NCBI RefSeq assembly: GCF_051401765.1
Contig: NW_027480450.1
Span: 62,001-126,000, forward strand
Reading direction: 5' to 3'
Source of the DNA: Calliopsis andreniformis
Taxonomy: Eukaryota; Arthropoda; Insecta; Hymenoptera; Andrenidae
DNA: 64,000 nucleotides
The first letter of the stretch is position 1; every line of letters starts with the position of its first letter. The notes under the pieces are model-generated. The model did no database searches. It had not been told where the DNA came from and worked only from the letters and a program-made list of their open reading frames with translations. Of this stretch, positions 1-12,240 are shown one piece after another. Position numbers and translations under genes: made by a program.

Positions 1-256
1 ATCCTCAATCCTCAATCCTCAATCCTGAACCCTCATTCTTCAATCCTAAATACCCAATCCTCAATCTTCTATCCTCAATCCTCAATCCTCCATTCTCAAT
101 CCTCAACCCTCTGTCCTCAGTCCTCAACAGTCAGTTGTCAATCCTCAATCCTCAATCCTCAATAGAATATCCTCAATTCACAGTTTTCAATACTCAATAC
201 TCAATCTGCAACCTTCAATCCTCAATCCTCAATCCTCAATCCTCATTCTTCAATCC
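1..256 (+). repeat. Partial copy of 9,489-9,744
   Basis: This stretch matches 9,489-9,744 at a constant offset of 9,488 bp, anchored on cctgaac (24 and 9,512) and ctgca (206 and 9,694). The same segment appears again at 29,475-29,730. It contains a truncated alpha module starting at 125, which leaves the alpha pattern after the caatctg heptamer near 208. Similarity stops near 257, where cagtcccc replaces caataccc. Confidence 0.85.
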
Positions 257-257
257 T

Positions 258-736
258 CAGTCCCCAATCCTCAATCTTCAATCCTGAATCCTCAATCATC
301 AATCCTCAATCCTCAATCCACAATCTTCAATTCTCAATACTCAATCTTCAATCCTCAATCCTCAATCCTCAATCCTCAATCCTCAATCCTCAATCCTCAA
401 TATTCAATCCTCAGTACTCAATCTTCAATCCTCAATCCTGAGTCCTCAAACCTCAATACTGAATCCTCAATCCTGAATCCTCAATCTTCAGCCCTAAGTC
501 CTCAACAATCAGAAGTCAATCCTCAATCCTCAATAGAATATCCTCAATTCACAGTTTTCAATACTCAATACTCAATCTGCAATCCTCAAATCTCTATCCA
601 CAAACATCAATTCTCATCACTCAACACTCAAGACTCAGTCCCCAATCCTCAACGTTCAATCCTCAATCCTCAATCCTCAATCCTCAATCCTCAATCTTCA
701 ATCCTCAATACTCAATCTTCAATCCTCAATCCTCAA
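258..736 (+). repeat. Segment also forming the right end of the window
   Basis: It matches 63,522-64,000 at an offset of 63,264 bp, anchored on cagtcccc (258 and 63,522) and on the unusual agactcagtc (631 and 63,895). An alpha module lies at 503-642 with agaagt in place of the usual agttgt. A few substitutions separate the two copies, for example near 63,868 and 63,980. The similarity simply runs out at the window end, so its true right limit is unseen. Confidence 0.85.
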
Positions 737-1765
737 CTCTCAATCCTCAATCCTCAATCCTCAATCTCCAATCAGCAATCTTCAATCTTCAATCCTCAAT
801 ACTCAATTTTCAATCCTCAATCCTCAATCCTCAATCCTCAATCCTCAATCCTCAATCCTCAATCCTCAATCCTCAATCATCAATCCTCAGACATCAATCC
901 TCAATATTCAATAGAATATCCTGAATTTGCAGGATTCAATACTCAGCCCTCATCCTCCATCCTCGATCCTCAATCCTCAATCCTCAATCTTCAATCCTCA
1001 ATACTCAATCTTCAACCTTCGATCCTCAATCCTCAATCCTCAATCCTCAATCCTCAACCCTCAATACTCAATCATCAATACTCAGTCTTCAATCCTCAAT
1101 CCTCAATCCTCAGTCCTCAATCCTCAATCCTCAATATTCAACACACAACCCTCAACCATCAATCCTCAATACTCAGCCATCAATCCTCAATTCTCAATAC
1201 TCAACAGAATATCCTGAATTCTCATGGTTCAATACTGAATCCACAATATTCAATAATCAAATCTCAATCCTCAAACATCAATCCTCAACACTCAATCCTA
1301 AACACTCAGTCCTCTCTCTTCAATCCTCCATCATCAATCCTCAATCCTCAACCGCCAATCCTCAATCCTCAATCCTCAACCCTCAATCGTCAGTCCTCAA
1401 ACCACAAACCCGAATCCTCAATCCTGAGACCTCAGTCTTCAGCCCTCAGTCATCAACAATCTGTAGTCAATCCTCAATCCTCAGTAGAATATCCTCAATT
1501 CACAGTTTTCAATACTCAATACTCAATCTGCAATCTTCAAATCTATATCCACAAACATCAATTCTCATCACTCAACCCTCAACACTCAGTCCCCAATCCT
1601 CAGCCTTCAACCCTCAATCCTCAATCCTCAACCCTCAACCCTCAGCCCTGATCCTCAATCCTCAATCCTCAATCCTCAATCCTCAATCGTCAATCCTCAA
1701 TCTTCAATTCTCGATACTCAATCTTCAATCCTCAATACTCAACCTTCAATCCTCAATCCTCTATC
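737..1765 (+). repeat. Mosaic heptamer segment with beta, gamma and alpha modules
   Basis: About 750-1,110 matches roughly 60,937-61,310, at offset 60,187 before and 60,201 after a 14-bp (two-heptamer) difference. A beta module with the dyad site lies at 918-935, a gamma module at 1,202-1,313 and an alpha module at 1,454-1,593. That alpha has ctgtagt in its second heptamer, and the variant recurs near 55,350. No gene or non-repeat sequence is seen here. Confidence 0.75.
1202..1313 (+). repeat. Gamma module (16 heptamers), diverged relative of alpha
   Basis: Aligned heptamer by heptamer with alpha units 5-20, this copy shares atatcct, caatact, caaatct, caaacat, caacact and cagtcct-type units at the same ranks. 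It differs by catggtt, gaatcca and caatatt. Other copies start at 4,853, 11,717, 13,496, 45,892 and 53,983 and within the other M and right-end copies. The M form (13,496) has acatcct, gaaatct and aatggtt and ends in ctctctt, gaatcct. Gamma contains the few ATGG strings of the array. Confidence 0.78.
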
Positions 1766-3288
1766 CTCAATCCTCAATCCTCAATCCTCGATCGTCAATC
1801 TTCAATCCCCAATACTCAATCTTCAATCCTCAATCCTCAATCCTCAATCCTCAATCCTCATTCTTCAATCCTCAATACCCAATCCTCAATCTTCAATCCT
1901 CAATCCTCAATCCTCAATTCTCAATCCTCAACCCTCAGTCCTCAGTCCTTAAACCTCAATCCTCAAACCTCAATCCTCAATCCTCAATCTTCAATCCTCA
2001 ATACTCAATCTTCAATCCTCAATCCTCAGTCCTCAATCCTCAATCTTCAATCCTCAGTCCCCAATCCTCAATCTTCAATCCTGAATCCTCAATACTCAAT
2101 CCTCAAACCACAATCCTCAATCTTCAATCCTCAATACTCAACCTTCAATCCTCAATCCTCAATCCTCAATCCTCAGTCCCCAATCCTCAATCTTCAATCC
2201 TGAATCCTCAATCCTCAATCCTCAATCCTCAATCCTCAATCCTCAATCCTCAATCCTCAATCCTCAATACTCAATCTTCAATCCTCAATCCTCAATCCTC
2301 AATCTTCTATCCTCTATCCTCAATCCTCAATCCTCAATGTTCAATCCTCAATATCCAATCCTCAATCTTCAATCCACAATCCTCAGTCCTCAAACCTCAA
2401 TCCTGAATCCTCAATCCTGAATCCTCAATCTTCAGCCCAGAGTACTCAACAATCAGTTGTCAACCCTCAGTCCTCAACAGAATATCCTCAATTCACAGTT
2501 TTCAATACTCAAAGCTCAATCTGCAATCTTCAAATCTCTATCCACAAACATCAATTATCATCACTCAACCCTCAACACTCAGTCCCCAATCCTCAACCTT
2601 CAATCCTCAATCCTCAATCCTCAATCGTCAATCTTCAATCTTCAGTCCTCAATCCTCAATCTTCAATCCTCAGTCCCCAATCCTCAATCTTCAATCCTGA
2701 ATCCTCAATCATCAATCCTCAATCCTCAATCCACAATCTTCAATTCTCAATACTCAATCTTCAATCCTCAATCCTCAATCCTCAATCCTCAATCCTCAAT
2801 CCTCAATCCTCAATATTCAATCCTCAGTACTCAATCTTCAATCCTCAATCCTCAATCTTCAATCCTCAATACTCAATCTTCAATCATCAATCCTCAACTC
2901 TCAATCCTCAATCCTCAATCCTCAATCGTCGATCTTCAACCCTGAATACTCAGTCTTCAATCCTCAATCCTCAATCCTCAATCCTCAACCCTCATTCTTC
3001 AATCCTCTATACCCAATCCTCAATCTTCAATCCTCAATCCTCAATCCTCAATCGTCAATCTTCAATCTTCAATCCTCAATACTCAATCTTCAATCCTCAA
3101 TTCCCAATCCTCAATCCTCAATCCTCAATCCTCAATCGCCAGTCTTCAATCCTCAATACTCAATCTTCAATCCTCAATACTCAATCCTCAATCCTCATTC
3201 TTCAATCCTCAACACCCAATCCTCAATCTTCAATCTTCAATCCTCAATACTCAATCTTCAATCCTCAATACTCAATCCTCAATCCTCA
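1766..3288 (+). repeat. Segment P1, copy of about 59,310-60,818
   Basis: It matches the right end at offset 57,544, changing to 57,530 after a 14-bp (two-heptamer) difference. Anchors are CGATCG (1,789 and 59,333) and aacaccc (3,211 and 60,741). It contains an alpha module at 2,447-2,586 in a variant form with agagtact just upstream. Similarity ends near 3,288, where the right-end copy turns to aacaccc units. Confidence 0.85.
2220..2845 (+). repeat. First copy of a 1,050-bp-offset direct duplication
   Basis: It repeats at about 3,270-3,895 with an offset of exactly 1,050 bp (150 heptamers). Anchors are aatcttctat at 2,301 and 3,351 and the alpha starts at 2,447 and 3,497. The left limit is blurred because it lies in a run of exact CAATCCT units. 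The right limit is where cctcaatcc is replaced by cctgaatcc. The same segment is found near 6,010-6,640, 59,770-60,370 and 63,080-63,690. Confidence 0.85.
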
Positions 3289-3895
3289 ATCCTCAATCCT
3301 CAATCCTCAATCCTCAATACTCAATCTTCAATCCTCAATCCTCAATCCTCAATCTTCTATCCTCTATTCTCAATCCTCAATCCTCAATGTTCAATCCTCA
3401 ATATCCAATCCTCAATCTTCAATCCACAATCCTCAGTCCTCAAACCTCAATCCTGAATCCTCAATCCTGAATCCTCAATCTTCAGCCCAGAGTACTCAAC
3501 AATCAGTTGTCAACCCTCAGTCCTCAACAGAATATCCTCAATTCACAGTTTTCAATACTCAAAGCTCAATCTGCAATCTTCAAATCTCTATCCACAAACA
3601 TCAATTATCATCACTCAACCCTCAACACTCAGTCCCCAATCCTCAACCTTCAATCCTCAATCCTCAATCCTCAATCGTCAATCTTCAATCTTCAGTCCTC
3701 AATCCTCAATCTTCAATCCTCAGTCCCCAATCCTCAATCTTCAATCCTGAATCCTCAATCATCAATCCTCAATCCTCAATCCACAATCTTCAATTCTCAA
3801 TACTCAATCTTCAATCCTCAATCCTCAATCCTCAATCCTCAATCCTCAATCCTCAATCCTCAATATTCAATCCTCAGTACTCAATCTTCAATCCT
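3270..3895 (+). repeat. Second copy of the 1,050-bp-offset duplication
   Basis: This copy is nearly identical to the one at 2,220, apart from substitutions such as ctattct for ctatcct near 3,365. Just past its right end (about 3,895-4,020) the gaatcct-caatcat group and the units after it are repeated again in short form. That looks like a small local expansion. Confidence 0.82.
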
Positions 3896-4019
3896 GAATC
3901 CTCAATCATCAATCCTCAATCCTCAATCCACAATCTTCAATTCTCAATACTCAATCTTCAATCCTCAATCCTCAATCCTGAATCCTCAATCATCAATCCT
4001 CAATCCTCAATCATCAATC

Positions 4020-6788
4020 CTCAGACATCAATCCTCAATATTCAATAGAATATCCTGAATTTGCAGGATTCAATACTCAGCCCTCATCCTCCATCCTCGA
4101 TCCTCAATCCTCAATCCTCAATCTTCAATCCTCAATACTCAATCTTCAACCTTCGATCCTCAATCCTCAATCCTCAATCCTCAATCCTCAACCCTCAATA
4201 CTCAATCATCAATACTCAGTCTTCAATCCTCAATCCTCAATCCTCAATCCTCAATTCTCAATCCACAAACCTCAGTCCTCAGTCCTCAACAGTCAGTTGT
4301 CAATCCTCAATGCTCAATCCACAATAGAATATTCTCAATTCACAGCTTTCAATACTCAATACTCAATCTGCAATCTTCAAATCTCTATCCACAAACATCA
4401 ATCCTCATCACTCAACCCTCAACACTCAGTCCCCAATCCTCAACTTTCAATCCTCAATACTCAATCCTCAATCCTCAATCCTCAATCTTCAATCCTCAAT
4501 ACTAAACCTTCAATCCTCAATCCTCAATGTTCATTCCTCAATCCTCAATTCTCAATCTTCAATCCTCAATACTGAATCTTCAATCCTCAATCCTCAATCC
4601 TCAATCCTCAATCCTCAATCCAGAATCTTCAATCCTCAGTACCCAATCCTCAATCTTCAATCCTCAATCCTCAATCCTCAATCCTCAAACCTCAACCCTC
4701 AACCGTCAGTCCTCGTCCCCAATCCTCAACCCTCAATACTCAATCATCAATACTCAATTTTCAATCCTCAAACCCCAATCCTCAATCCTAAATCCTCAAT
4801 TCTCAATATTCAACACACAACCCTCAACCATCAATCCTCAATACTCAATACTCAATGGAATATCCTGAATTCTCATGGTTCAATACTGAATCCACAATAT
4901 TCAATGATCAAATCTCAATCCTCAGTACCCAATACTCAATCTTCAATCCTGAATCCTCAATCCTCAATCCTCAATCCTCAAACCTCAATCCTCAATCTTC
5001 AATCCTCAATACTCAACCTTCAATCCTCAATCCTCAATCCTCAATCCTCAATCCTCAATCCTCTATCCTCAACCTTCAACCCTCAATACTCAATCCTCAA
5101 TCCTCAATCCTCAATCCTCACTCCTAAATTCTCAATCCTCTATCCTCCATTCTCAGACCTCAAACATCAATACTCGACCCTCAGTCCTCTTCCTCAAACC
5201 ACAACCCTCAATCCTCAATCCTCAATCTTCTATCATCAATATTCAATCTTCAATCCTCAATCCTCAATCCTCTGTCCTCAAACCTCAATCCTGAATCCAC
5301 AATACTGAATCCTCAATCTTCAGCACTCAGTCCTCAACAATCAGTTGTCAATCCTCAATCTTCTATAGAATATCATCAATTCACAGTTTTCAATACTCAA
5401 TACACAATTTGCAATTTTCAAATCTCTATCCACAAACATCAATTCTCATCACTCAACCCTCAACACTTAGTCCCCAATCCTCAATATTCAATCCTCAATC
5501 CACAGTACTCAATCCACTATCCTCAACCTTCAACCCTCAATACTCAATCTTCAATCCTCAATCCCCAATCCTCAATCCTCAATCCTCAATCCTCGATCGT
5601 CAATCTTCAATCCCCAATACTCAATCTTCAATCCTCAATCCTCAATCCTCAATCCTCAATCCTCATTCTTCAATCCTCAATACCCAATCCTCAATCTTCA
5701 ATCCTCAATCCTCAATCCTCAATTCTCAATCCTCAACCCTCAGTCCTCAGTCCTTAAACCTCAATCCTCAAACCTCAATCCTCAATCCTCAATCTTCAAT
5801 CCTCAATACTCAATCTTCAATCCTCAATCCTCAGTCCTCAATCCTCAATCTTCAATCCTCAGTCCCCAATCCTCAATCTTCAATCCTGAATCCTCAATAC
5901 TCAATCCTCAAACCACAATCCTCAATCTTCAATCCTCAATACTCAACCTTCAATCCTCAATCCTCAATCCTCAATCCTCAGTCCCCAATCCTCAATCTTC
6001 AATCCTGAATCCTCAATCCTCAATCCTCAATCCTCAATCCTCAATCCTCAATCCTCAATACTCAATCTTCAATCCTCAATCCTCAATCCTCAATCTTCAA
6101 TCCTCTATCCTCAATCCTCAATCCTCAATGTTCAATCCTCAATATCCAATCCTCAATTTTCAATCCACAATCCTCAGTCCTCAAACCTCAATCCTGAATC
6201 CTCAATCCTGAATCCTCAATCTTCAGCCCAGAGTACTCAACAATCAGTTGTCAACCCTCAGTCCTCAACAGAATATCCTCAATTCACAGTTTTCAATACT
6301 CAAAGCTCAATCTGCAATCTTCAAATCTCTATCCACAAACATCAATTATCATCACTCAACCCTCAACACTCAGTCCCCAATCCTCAACCTTCAATCCTCA
6401 ATCCTCAATCCTCAATCGTCAATCTTCAATCTTCAGTCCTCAATCCTCAATCTTCAATCCTCAGTCCCCAACCCTCAATCTTCAATCCTGAATCCTCAAT
6501 CATCAATCCTCAATCCTCAATCCACAATCTTCAATTCTCAATACTCAATCTTCAATCCTCAATCCTCAATCCTCAATCCTCAATCCTCAATCCTCAATCC
6601 TCAATATTCAATCCTCAGTACTCAATCTTCAATCCTCAATCCTGAGTCCTCAAACCTCAATACTGAATCCTCAATCCTGAATCCTCAATCTTCAGCACTA
6701 AGTCCTCAACAATCAGAAGTCAATCCTCAATCCTCAATAGAATATCCTCAATTCACAGTTTTCAATACTCAATACTCAATCTGCAATC
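4020..6788 (+). repeat. Segment Q1, near-identical to 61,087-63,848
   Basis: It matches the right end at offset 57,067, falling to 57,060 after one heptamer is lost or gained. Anchors are cagaca at 4,022 and 61,089 and CGATCG at 5,594 and 62,654. Differences seen are few, for example a G/A difference in actcgaccc near 5,174. About 4,260-5,810 also matches 11,125-12,660 at offsets 6,864 and 6,857. Alpha modules start at 4,287 (one extra heptamer), 5,335, 6,238 and 6,707; gamma starts at 4,853; beta's dyad is at 4,052. Similarity to the right end stops inside the alpha at 6,707. Confidence 0.87.
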
Positions 6789-9325
6789 TTCAAATCTATA
6801 TCCACAAACATCAATTCTCATCACTCAACCCTCAACACTCAGTCCCCAATCCTCAGCCTTCAACCCTCAATCCTCAATCCTCAACCCTCAACCCTCAGCC
6901 CTGATCCTCAATCCTCAATCCTCAATCCTCAATCCTCAATCGTCAATCCTCAATCTTCAATTCTCGATACTCAATCTTCAATCCTCAATCCTCAGTCCTC
7001 AAACCTCAATTCTGAATCCGCAATCCTTGATCCTCAATCTTCAGCCCTCAGTCCTCAACAATCAGTTGTCAATCCTCAATCCTCAATAGAATATCCTCAA
7101 TTCACAGTTTTCAATACTAAATACTCAATCTGCAATCTTCAAATCTCTATCCACACACATCAATTCTCGTCACTCAACCCTCAACACTCAGTCCCCAACC
7201 CTCAATCTTCAATCCTCAATCCTCAATCCGCAATCCTCAATCCTCAATACTCAATCTTCAATCCTCAGACCTCAAACATCAATACTCAACCCTCAGTCCT
7301 CGTACTCAATCCACAACACTCAATCCTCAATTCTCAATCTTCAATCCTCAATCCTCAATCTTCAATCCTCAATCCTCAATCCTCAATCCTCAACCCTCAT
7401 TCTTCAATCCTCAATACCCAATCCTCAATCTTCAATCCTCAATCCTCAATCCTCAATTCTCAATCCTGAATCCTCAGTCCTCAGTCCTCAATCCTCAATC
7501 CTCAATCGTCAGCCCTCATCCTCAATCCTCAATCCTCAATCGTCAATCCTCAATCTTCAATCCTCAGTACTCAATGTTCAATCCTCAATCCTCGGTCCTC
7601 AAACCTCAATTTTGAATCCACAATCCTGTATCCTCAATCTTCATCCCTCAGATCTCAACAATCAGTTGTCAATCCTCAATGCTCAATAGAAAATCCTCAA
7701 TTCACAGTTTTCAATACTCAATACTCAATCTGCAATCTTCAAATCTCTATGCGCAAACATCAATTCTAATCACTCAACCCTCAACACTCAGTCCCCAATC
7801 CTCAATCTTCAATCCTCAATTCTCAATCTTCAATCCTCAATCCTCAATCCTCAATCCTCAATCCTCAATCCTCAGTACTCAGTCCTCAAACCTCAATCCT
7901 CAGCCCTCAGACCTCATCCTCAATCCTCAATCCTCAATCCTCAATCCTCAATATTCAATCCTCTATACTCAATCTTCAATCCTGAATCCTCAGTACTCAA
8001 ACCTCAATTCTGAATCCTCAATACTAAATCTTCAACCCTCAATCCTCAGTGCTCAATACTCAAACATCAATACTCAATTCTCAATACTCAATAGAATATC
8101 CTGAGTTCTCCGGCTTCAATACTCATACCTTAATCCTCAACCCTCAGCCCTCATTCTCAATCCTCAATCCTCAGTCGTCGATCCTCAATATTCAATCCTC
8201 AATACTCAATCCTCAATCCTCAATCCTCAGTCATCAATCCTCAATCTTCAATACTCAATCGTCAATCCTCAATCCTGAATCCTCAACCTTCAGCCCTCAG
8301 TCCTCAACAATCAGTTGTCAATCCTCAATCCTCAATAGTATATTCTCAATTCACAGTTTTCAATACTCAATAGCCAATCTGCTATCTTCAAATCTCTATC
8401 CGCAAACATCAATTCTCATCACTCAGCCCTCAACACTCAGTCCTCAATGTTCAATCCTCAATCCTCAATTCTCAATTTTCAATCCAAGATACTGAATCTA
8501 CAATCCTCAATCCTCAATCCTCAATTCTCAATCCTCAACCCTGAATCTTCAATCCTCAATCCCAAATCCTCAATCTTCAATCCTCATTACTCATTCCTCA
8601 ATCCTCAATCCCCAATCCTCAATCTTCAATCCTCAATACTCAACCTTCGATCCTCAATCCTCAATCCTCAATCCTCATTCCTCAATTCTCAATCATCAAT
8701 CCTCAGTCTTCAATACTAAATCCTCAATCCTCAATTCTCAATCCTCAATTCTCAACCATCGATCCTCAATTCTCAATACTCAATAGAATATCCTGAATTC
8801 GCAGGATTCAATACTCAAACCTCAATCCTCAACCCTCAGCCCTCATCCTCTATCCTCAATACTCAATCCTCAATCCTCAATCTTCAATCCTCAATACTCA
8901 ACCTTCAATCCTCAATCCTCAGTCCTCAATCCTCAATCTTCAATCCTCAGTCCCCAATCCTCAATCTTCAATCCTGAATCCTCAATCCTCAATCCTCAAT
9001 CCTCAATCCTCAATCTTGAATCCTCAATACTCAACCTTCAATCCTCAATCCTCTATCCTCAATCCTCAATCCTCAATCCTCAATCCTCAATATTCAATCC
9101 TCAATGCTCAATCTTCAATCCTCAATCCTGAGTCCTCAAACCTTAACTCTGAATCCTCAATCCTGAATCCTCAATCTTCAGCCCTAAGTCCTCAACAATC
9201 AGTTGTCAATCCTCAATCCTCAATAGAATATCATCAATTCACAGTTTTCAATACTCAATACTCAATCTGCAATCTTCAAATCTCTATCCACAAACATCAA
9301 TTCTCATCACTCATTCCTCAACACT
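6789..9325 (+). repeat. Diverged heptamer region outside the large blocks
   Basis: This region reads as variant heptamers with alpha modules at about 7,056, 7,656, 8,305 and 9,193 and a perfect beta dyad at 8,790-8,807. About 7,870-8,280 matches 56,253-56,663 at offset 48,383, anchored on the rare cctgagttctccggc (8,100 and 56,483). I see no copy of the 5.38-kb M unit in it and nothing that is not heptamer-derived. Confidence 0.75.
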
Positions 9326-12240
9326 CAGTCCCCAATCCTCAACCCTCAATCCTCAATCCTCAATCCTCAATCCTCAATCCTCAACCTTCAATCCTCAATA
9401 CTCAATCTTCAATCCTCAATCCTGAACTCTCAATCCCCAATCCTCAATCCTCAATCGTCAATCTTCAATCCTGAATACTCAGTCTTCAATCCTCAATCCT
9501 CGATCCTCAATCCTGAACCCCCATTCTTCAATCCTAAATACCCAATCCTCAATCTTCTATCCTCAATCCTCAATCCTCCATTCTCAATCCTCAATCCTCA
9601 GTCCTCAGTCCTCGACAGTCAGTTGTCAATCCTCAATCCTCAATCCTCAATAGAATATCCTCAATTCACAGTTTTCAATACTCAATACTCAATCTGCAAC
9701 CTTCAATCCTCAATCCTCAATCCTCAATCCTCATTCTTCAATCCTCAATACCCAATCCTCAATCTTCAATCCTCAATCCTCAATCCTCAATTCTCAATCC
9801 TCAAACCTCAGCCCTCAGTCCTTAAACCTCAATCCTCAACCCTCAGCTCTCATCCACAATCCTCAATCCTCAATCCTCAATCCTCAATCTTCAATCCTCG
9901 ATACTCAATCTTCAATTCTCAATCCTCAGTCCTCAATCCTCAATCTTCAATCCTCAATCCTCAGTCCTCAGTCCTCAATCTTCAATCCTCAGTCCCCAAT
10001 CCTCAATCTTCAATCCTCAATCCTCAACCCTCAATCTTCTATCCTCAATCTTCAATACTCAATACTCGATCTTCAATCCTCAATCCTCAATCCTCAATCC
10101 TCAATCCTCAATCCTCAATCCTCAATCTTCAATCCTCAATACCCAATCTTCAATCCTGAATCCTGAGTCCTCAAACCTCAATTCTGAATCGTCAATCCTT
10201 AATCCTCAATCTTCAGCCCGCAGTCCTCAACCATCAATCCTCAATTCTCAATACTCAATAGAATATCCTGAATTCTCTGGATTCAGTACTCAAACATAAA
10301 TCCTCAACACTCAGCCCTCATCCTCAATCCTCAATCCTCAATCTTCAATCCTCAATCCTCAATCCTCAATCCTCAATCCTCAATCCTCAATCTTCAATTC
10401 TCAATACTCAATCTTCAATCCTCAATCCTCAATCCTCAATCCTCAATCCTCAATCCTCAGCATTCAGTCCTCAATACTCAATCTTCAATCCTCAATCCTG
10501 AGTCCTCAAACCTCAATTCTGAATCCTCAACACTGAATCATCAATCTTCAGCCCTAAGTCCTCAACAATCAGTTGTCAATCCTCAATCCTCAATAGAATA
10601 TCCTCAATTCACAGTTTTCAATACTCAATACTCAATCTGCAATCTTCAAATCTCTATCCACAAACATCAATCCTCATCACTCAACCCTCAACACTCAGTC
10701 CCAAATCCTCAACTTTCAATCCTCAATCCTCAATCCTCAATCCTCAATCCTCAACCTTCAATCCTCAATACTCAATCTTCAATCCTCAATCCTCAACTCT
10801 CAATCGTCAATCCTCAATCCTCAATCGTCAATCTCCAACCCTGAATACTCAGTCTTCAATCCCCAATCCTCAATCCTCAATCCTCGATCCTCAATCCTCA
10901 ATCCTCAATCCTCAATATTCAATACTCAATACTCAATCTTCAATCCTCAATCCTCAATCCTCAACCCTCAATCCTCAATCCTCAATCCTCAATCGTCAAT
11001 CTTCAACCCTGAATACTCAGTCTTCAATCCTCAATTCTCAATCCTCAATCCTCAACCCTCATCATTCAATCCTCAATAACCAATCCTCAATCTTCAATCC
11101 TCAATCCTCAATCCTCAATTCTCAATCCACAAACCTCAGTCCTCAGTCCTCAACAGTCAGTTGTCAATCCTCAATCCTCAATCCACAATAGAATATCCTC
11201 AATTCACAGCTTTCAATACTCAATACTCAATCTGCAATCTTCAAATCTCTATCCACAAACATCAATCCTCATCACTCAACCCTCAACACTCAGTCCCCAA
11301 TCCTCAACTTTCAATCCTCAATACTCAATCCTGAATCCTCAATCCTCAATCTTCAATCCTCAATACTAAACCTTCAATCCTCAATCCTCAATGTTCATTC
11401 CTCAATCCTCAATTCTCAATCTTCAATCCTCAATACTGAATCTTCAATCCTCAATACTCAATCCTCAATCCTCAATCCTCAATCCAGAATCTTCAATCCT
11501 CAGTACCCAATCCTCAATCTTCAATCCTCAATCCTCAATCCTCAATCCTCAAACCTCAACCCTCAACCGTCAGTCCTCGTCCCCAATCCTCAACCCTCAA
11601 TACTCAATCATCAATACTCAATTTTCAATCCTCAAACCCCAATCCTCAATCCTAAATCCTCAATTCTCAATATTCAACACACAACCCTCAACCATCAATC
11701 CTCAATACTCAATACTCAATGGAATATCCTGAATTCTCATGGTTCAATACTGAATCCACAATATTCAATGATCAAATCTCAATCCTCAGTACCCAATACT
11801 CAATCTTCAATCCTGAATCCTCAATCCTCAATCCTCAAACCTCAATCCTCAATCTTCAATCCTCAATACTCAACCTTCAATCCTCAATCCTCAATCCTCA
11901 ATCCTCAATCCTCAATCCTCTATCCTCAACCTTCAACCCTCAATACTCAATCCCCAATCCTCAATCCTCAATCCTCACTCCTAAATTCTCAATCCTCTAT
12001 CCTCCATTCTCAGACCTCAAACATACATACTCAACCCTCAGTCCTCTTCCTCAAACCACAACCCTCAATCCTCAATCCTCAATCTTCTATCATCAATATT
12101 CAATCTTCAATCCTCAATCCTCAATCCTCTGTCCTCAAACCTCAATCCTGAATCCACAATACTGAATCCTCAATCTTCAGCACTCAGTCCTCAACAATCA
12201 GTTGTCAATCCTCAATCTTCTATAGAATATCATCAATTCA
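9326..12240 (+). repeat. Segment N1, leader of large block copy 1
   Basis: These 2.9 kb lie to the left of M1 and are repeated as N2. Alpha modules start at 9,613 (truncated), 10,563, 11,151 and 12,192; gamma starts at 11,717. Its first 7 bp are the last heptamer of the alpha at 9,193. From about 11,125 it is shared with 4,260 onward and with both copies of the 3,321-bp-offset pair at the right end, so it links the old and young parts of the array. Confidence 0.82.
10563..10702 (+). repeat. Alpha module (140 bp, 20 heptamers), representative copy
   Basis: Alpha is a fixed series of 20 diverged heptamers. Landmarks are caacaat and cagttgt (1-2), caataga and atatcct (5-6), cagtttt (8), caatctg (11), ctatcca and caaacat (14-15), catcact (17) and cagtccc (20). 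All are in register. Nine further conserved heptamers usually precede it (ending in cagccct, cagtcct), giving about 203 bp. Starts in the first 17.7 kb: 125, 503, 1,454, 2,447, 3,497, 4,287, 5,335, 6,238, 6,707, 7,056, 7,656, 8,305, 9,193, 9,613, 10,563, 11,151, 12,192, 13,748, 14,873, 15,279, 15,873, 16,467, 17,097, 17,573. It recurs throughout the rest. Function unknown. Confidence 0.88.

Noticed and set aside
10563..10702. Alpha module as a remnant of an inserted transposon or small RNA gene
   Set aside because: It parses completely into 20 in-register heptamers with no target-site duplication, terminal repeat or fold-back, so it arose by point change within the satellite.
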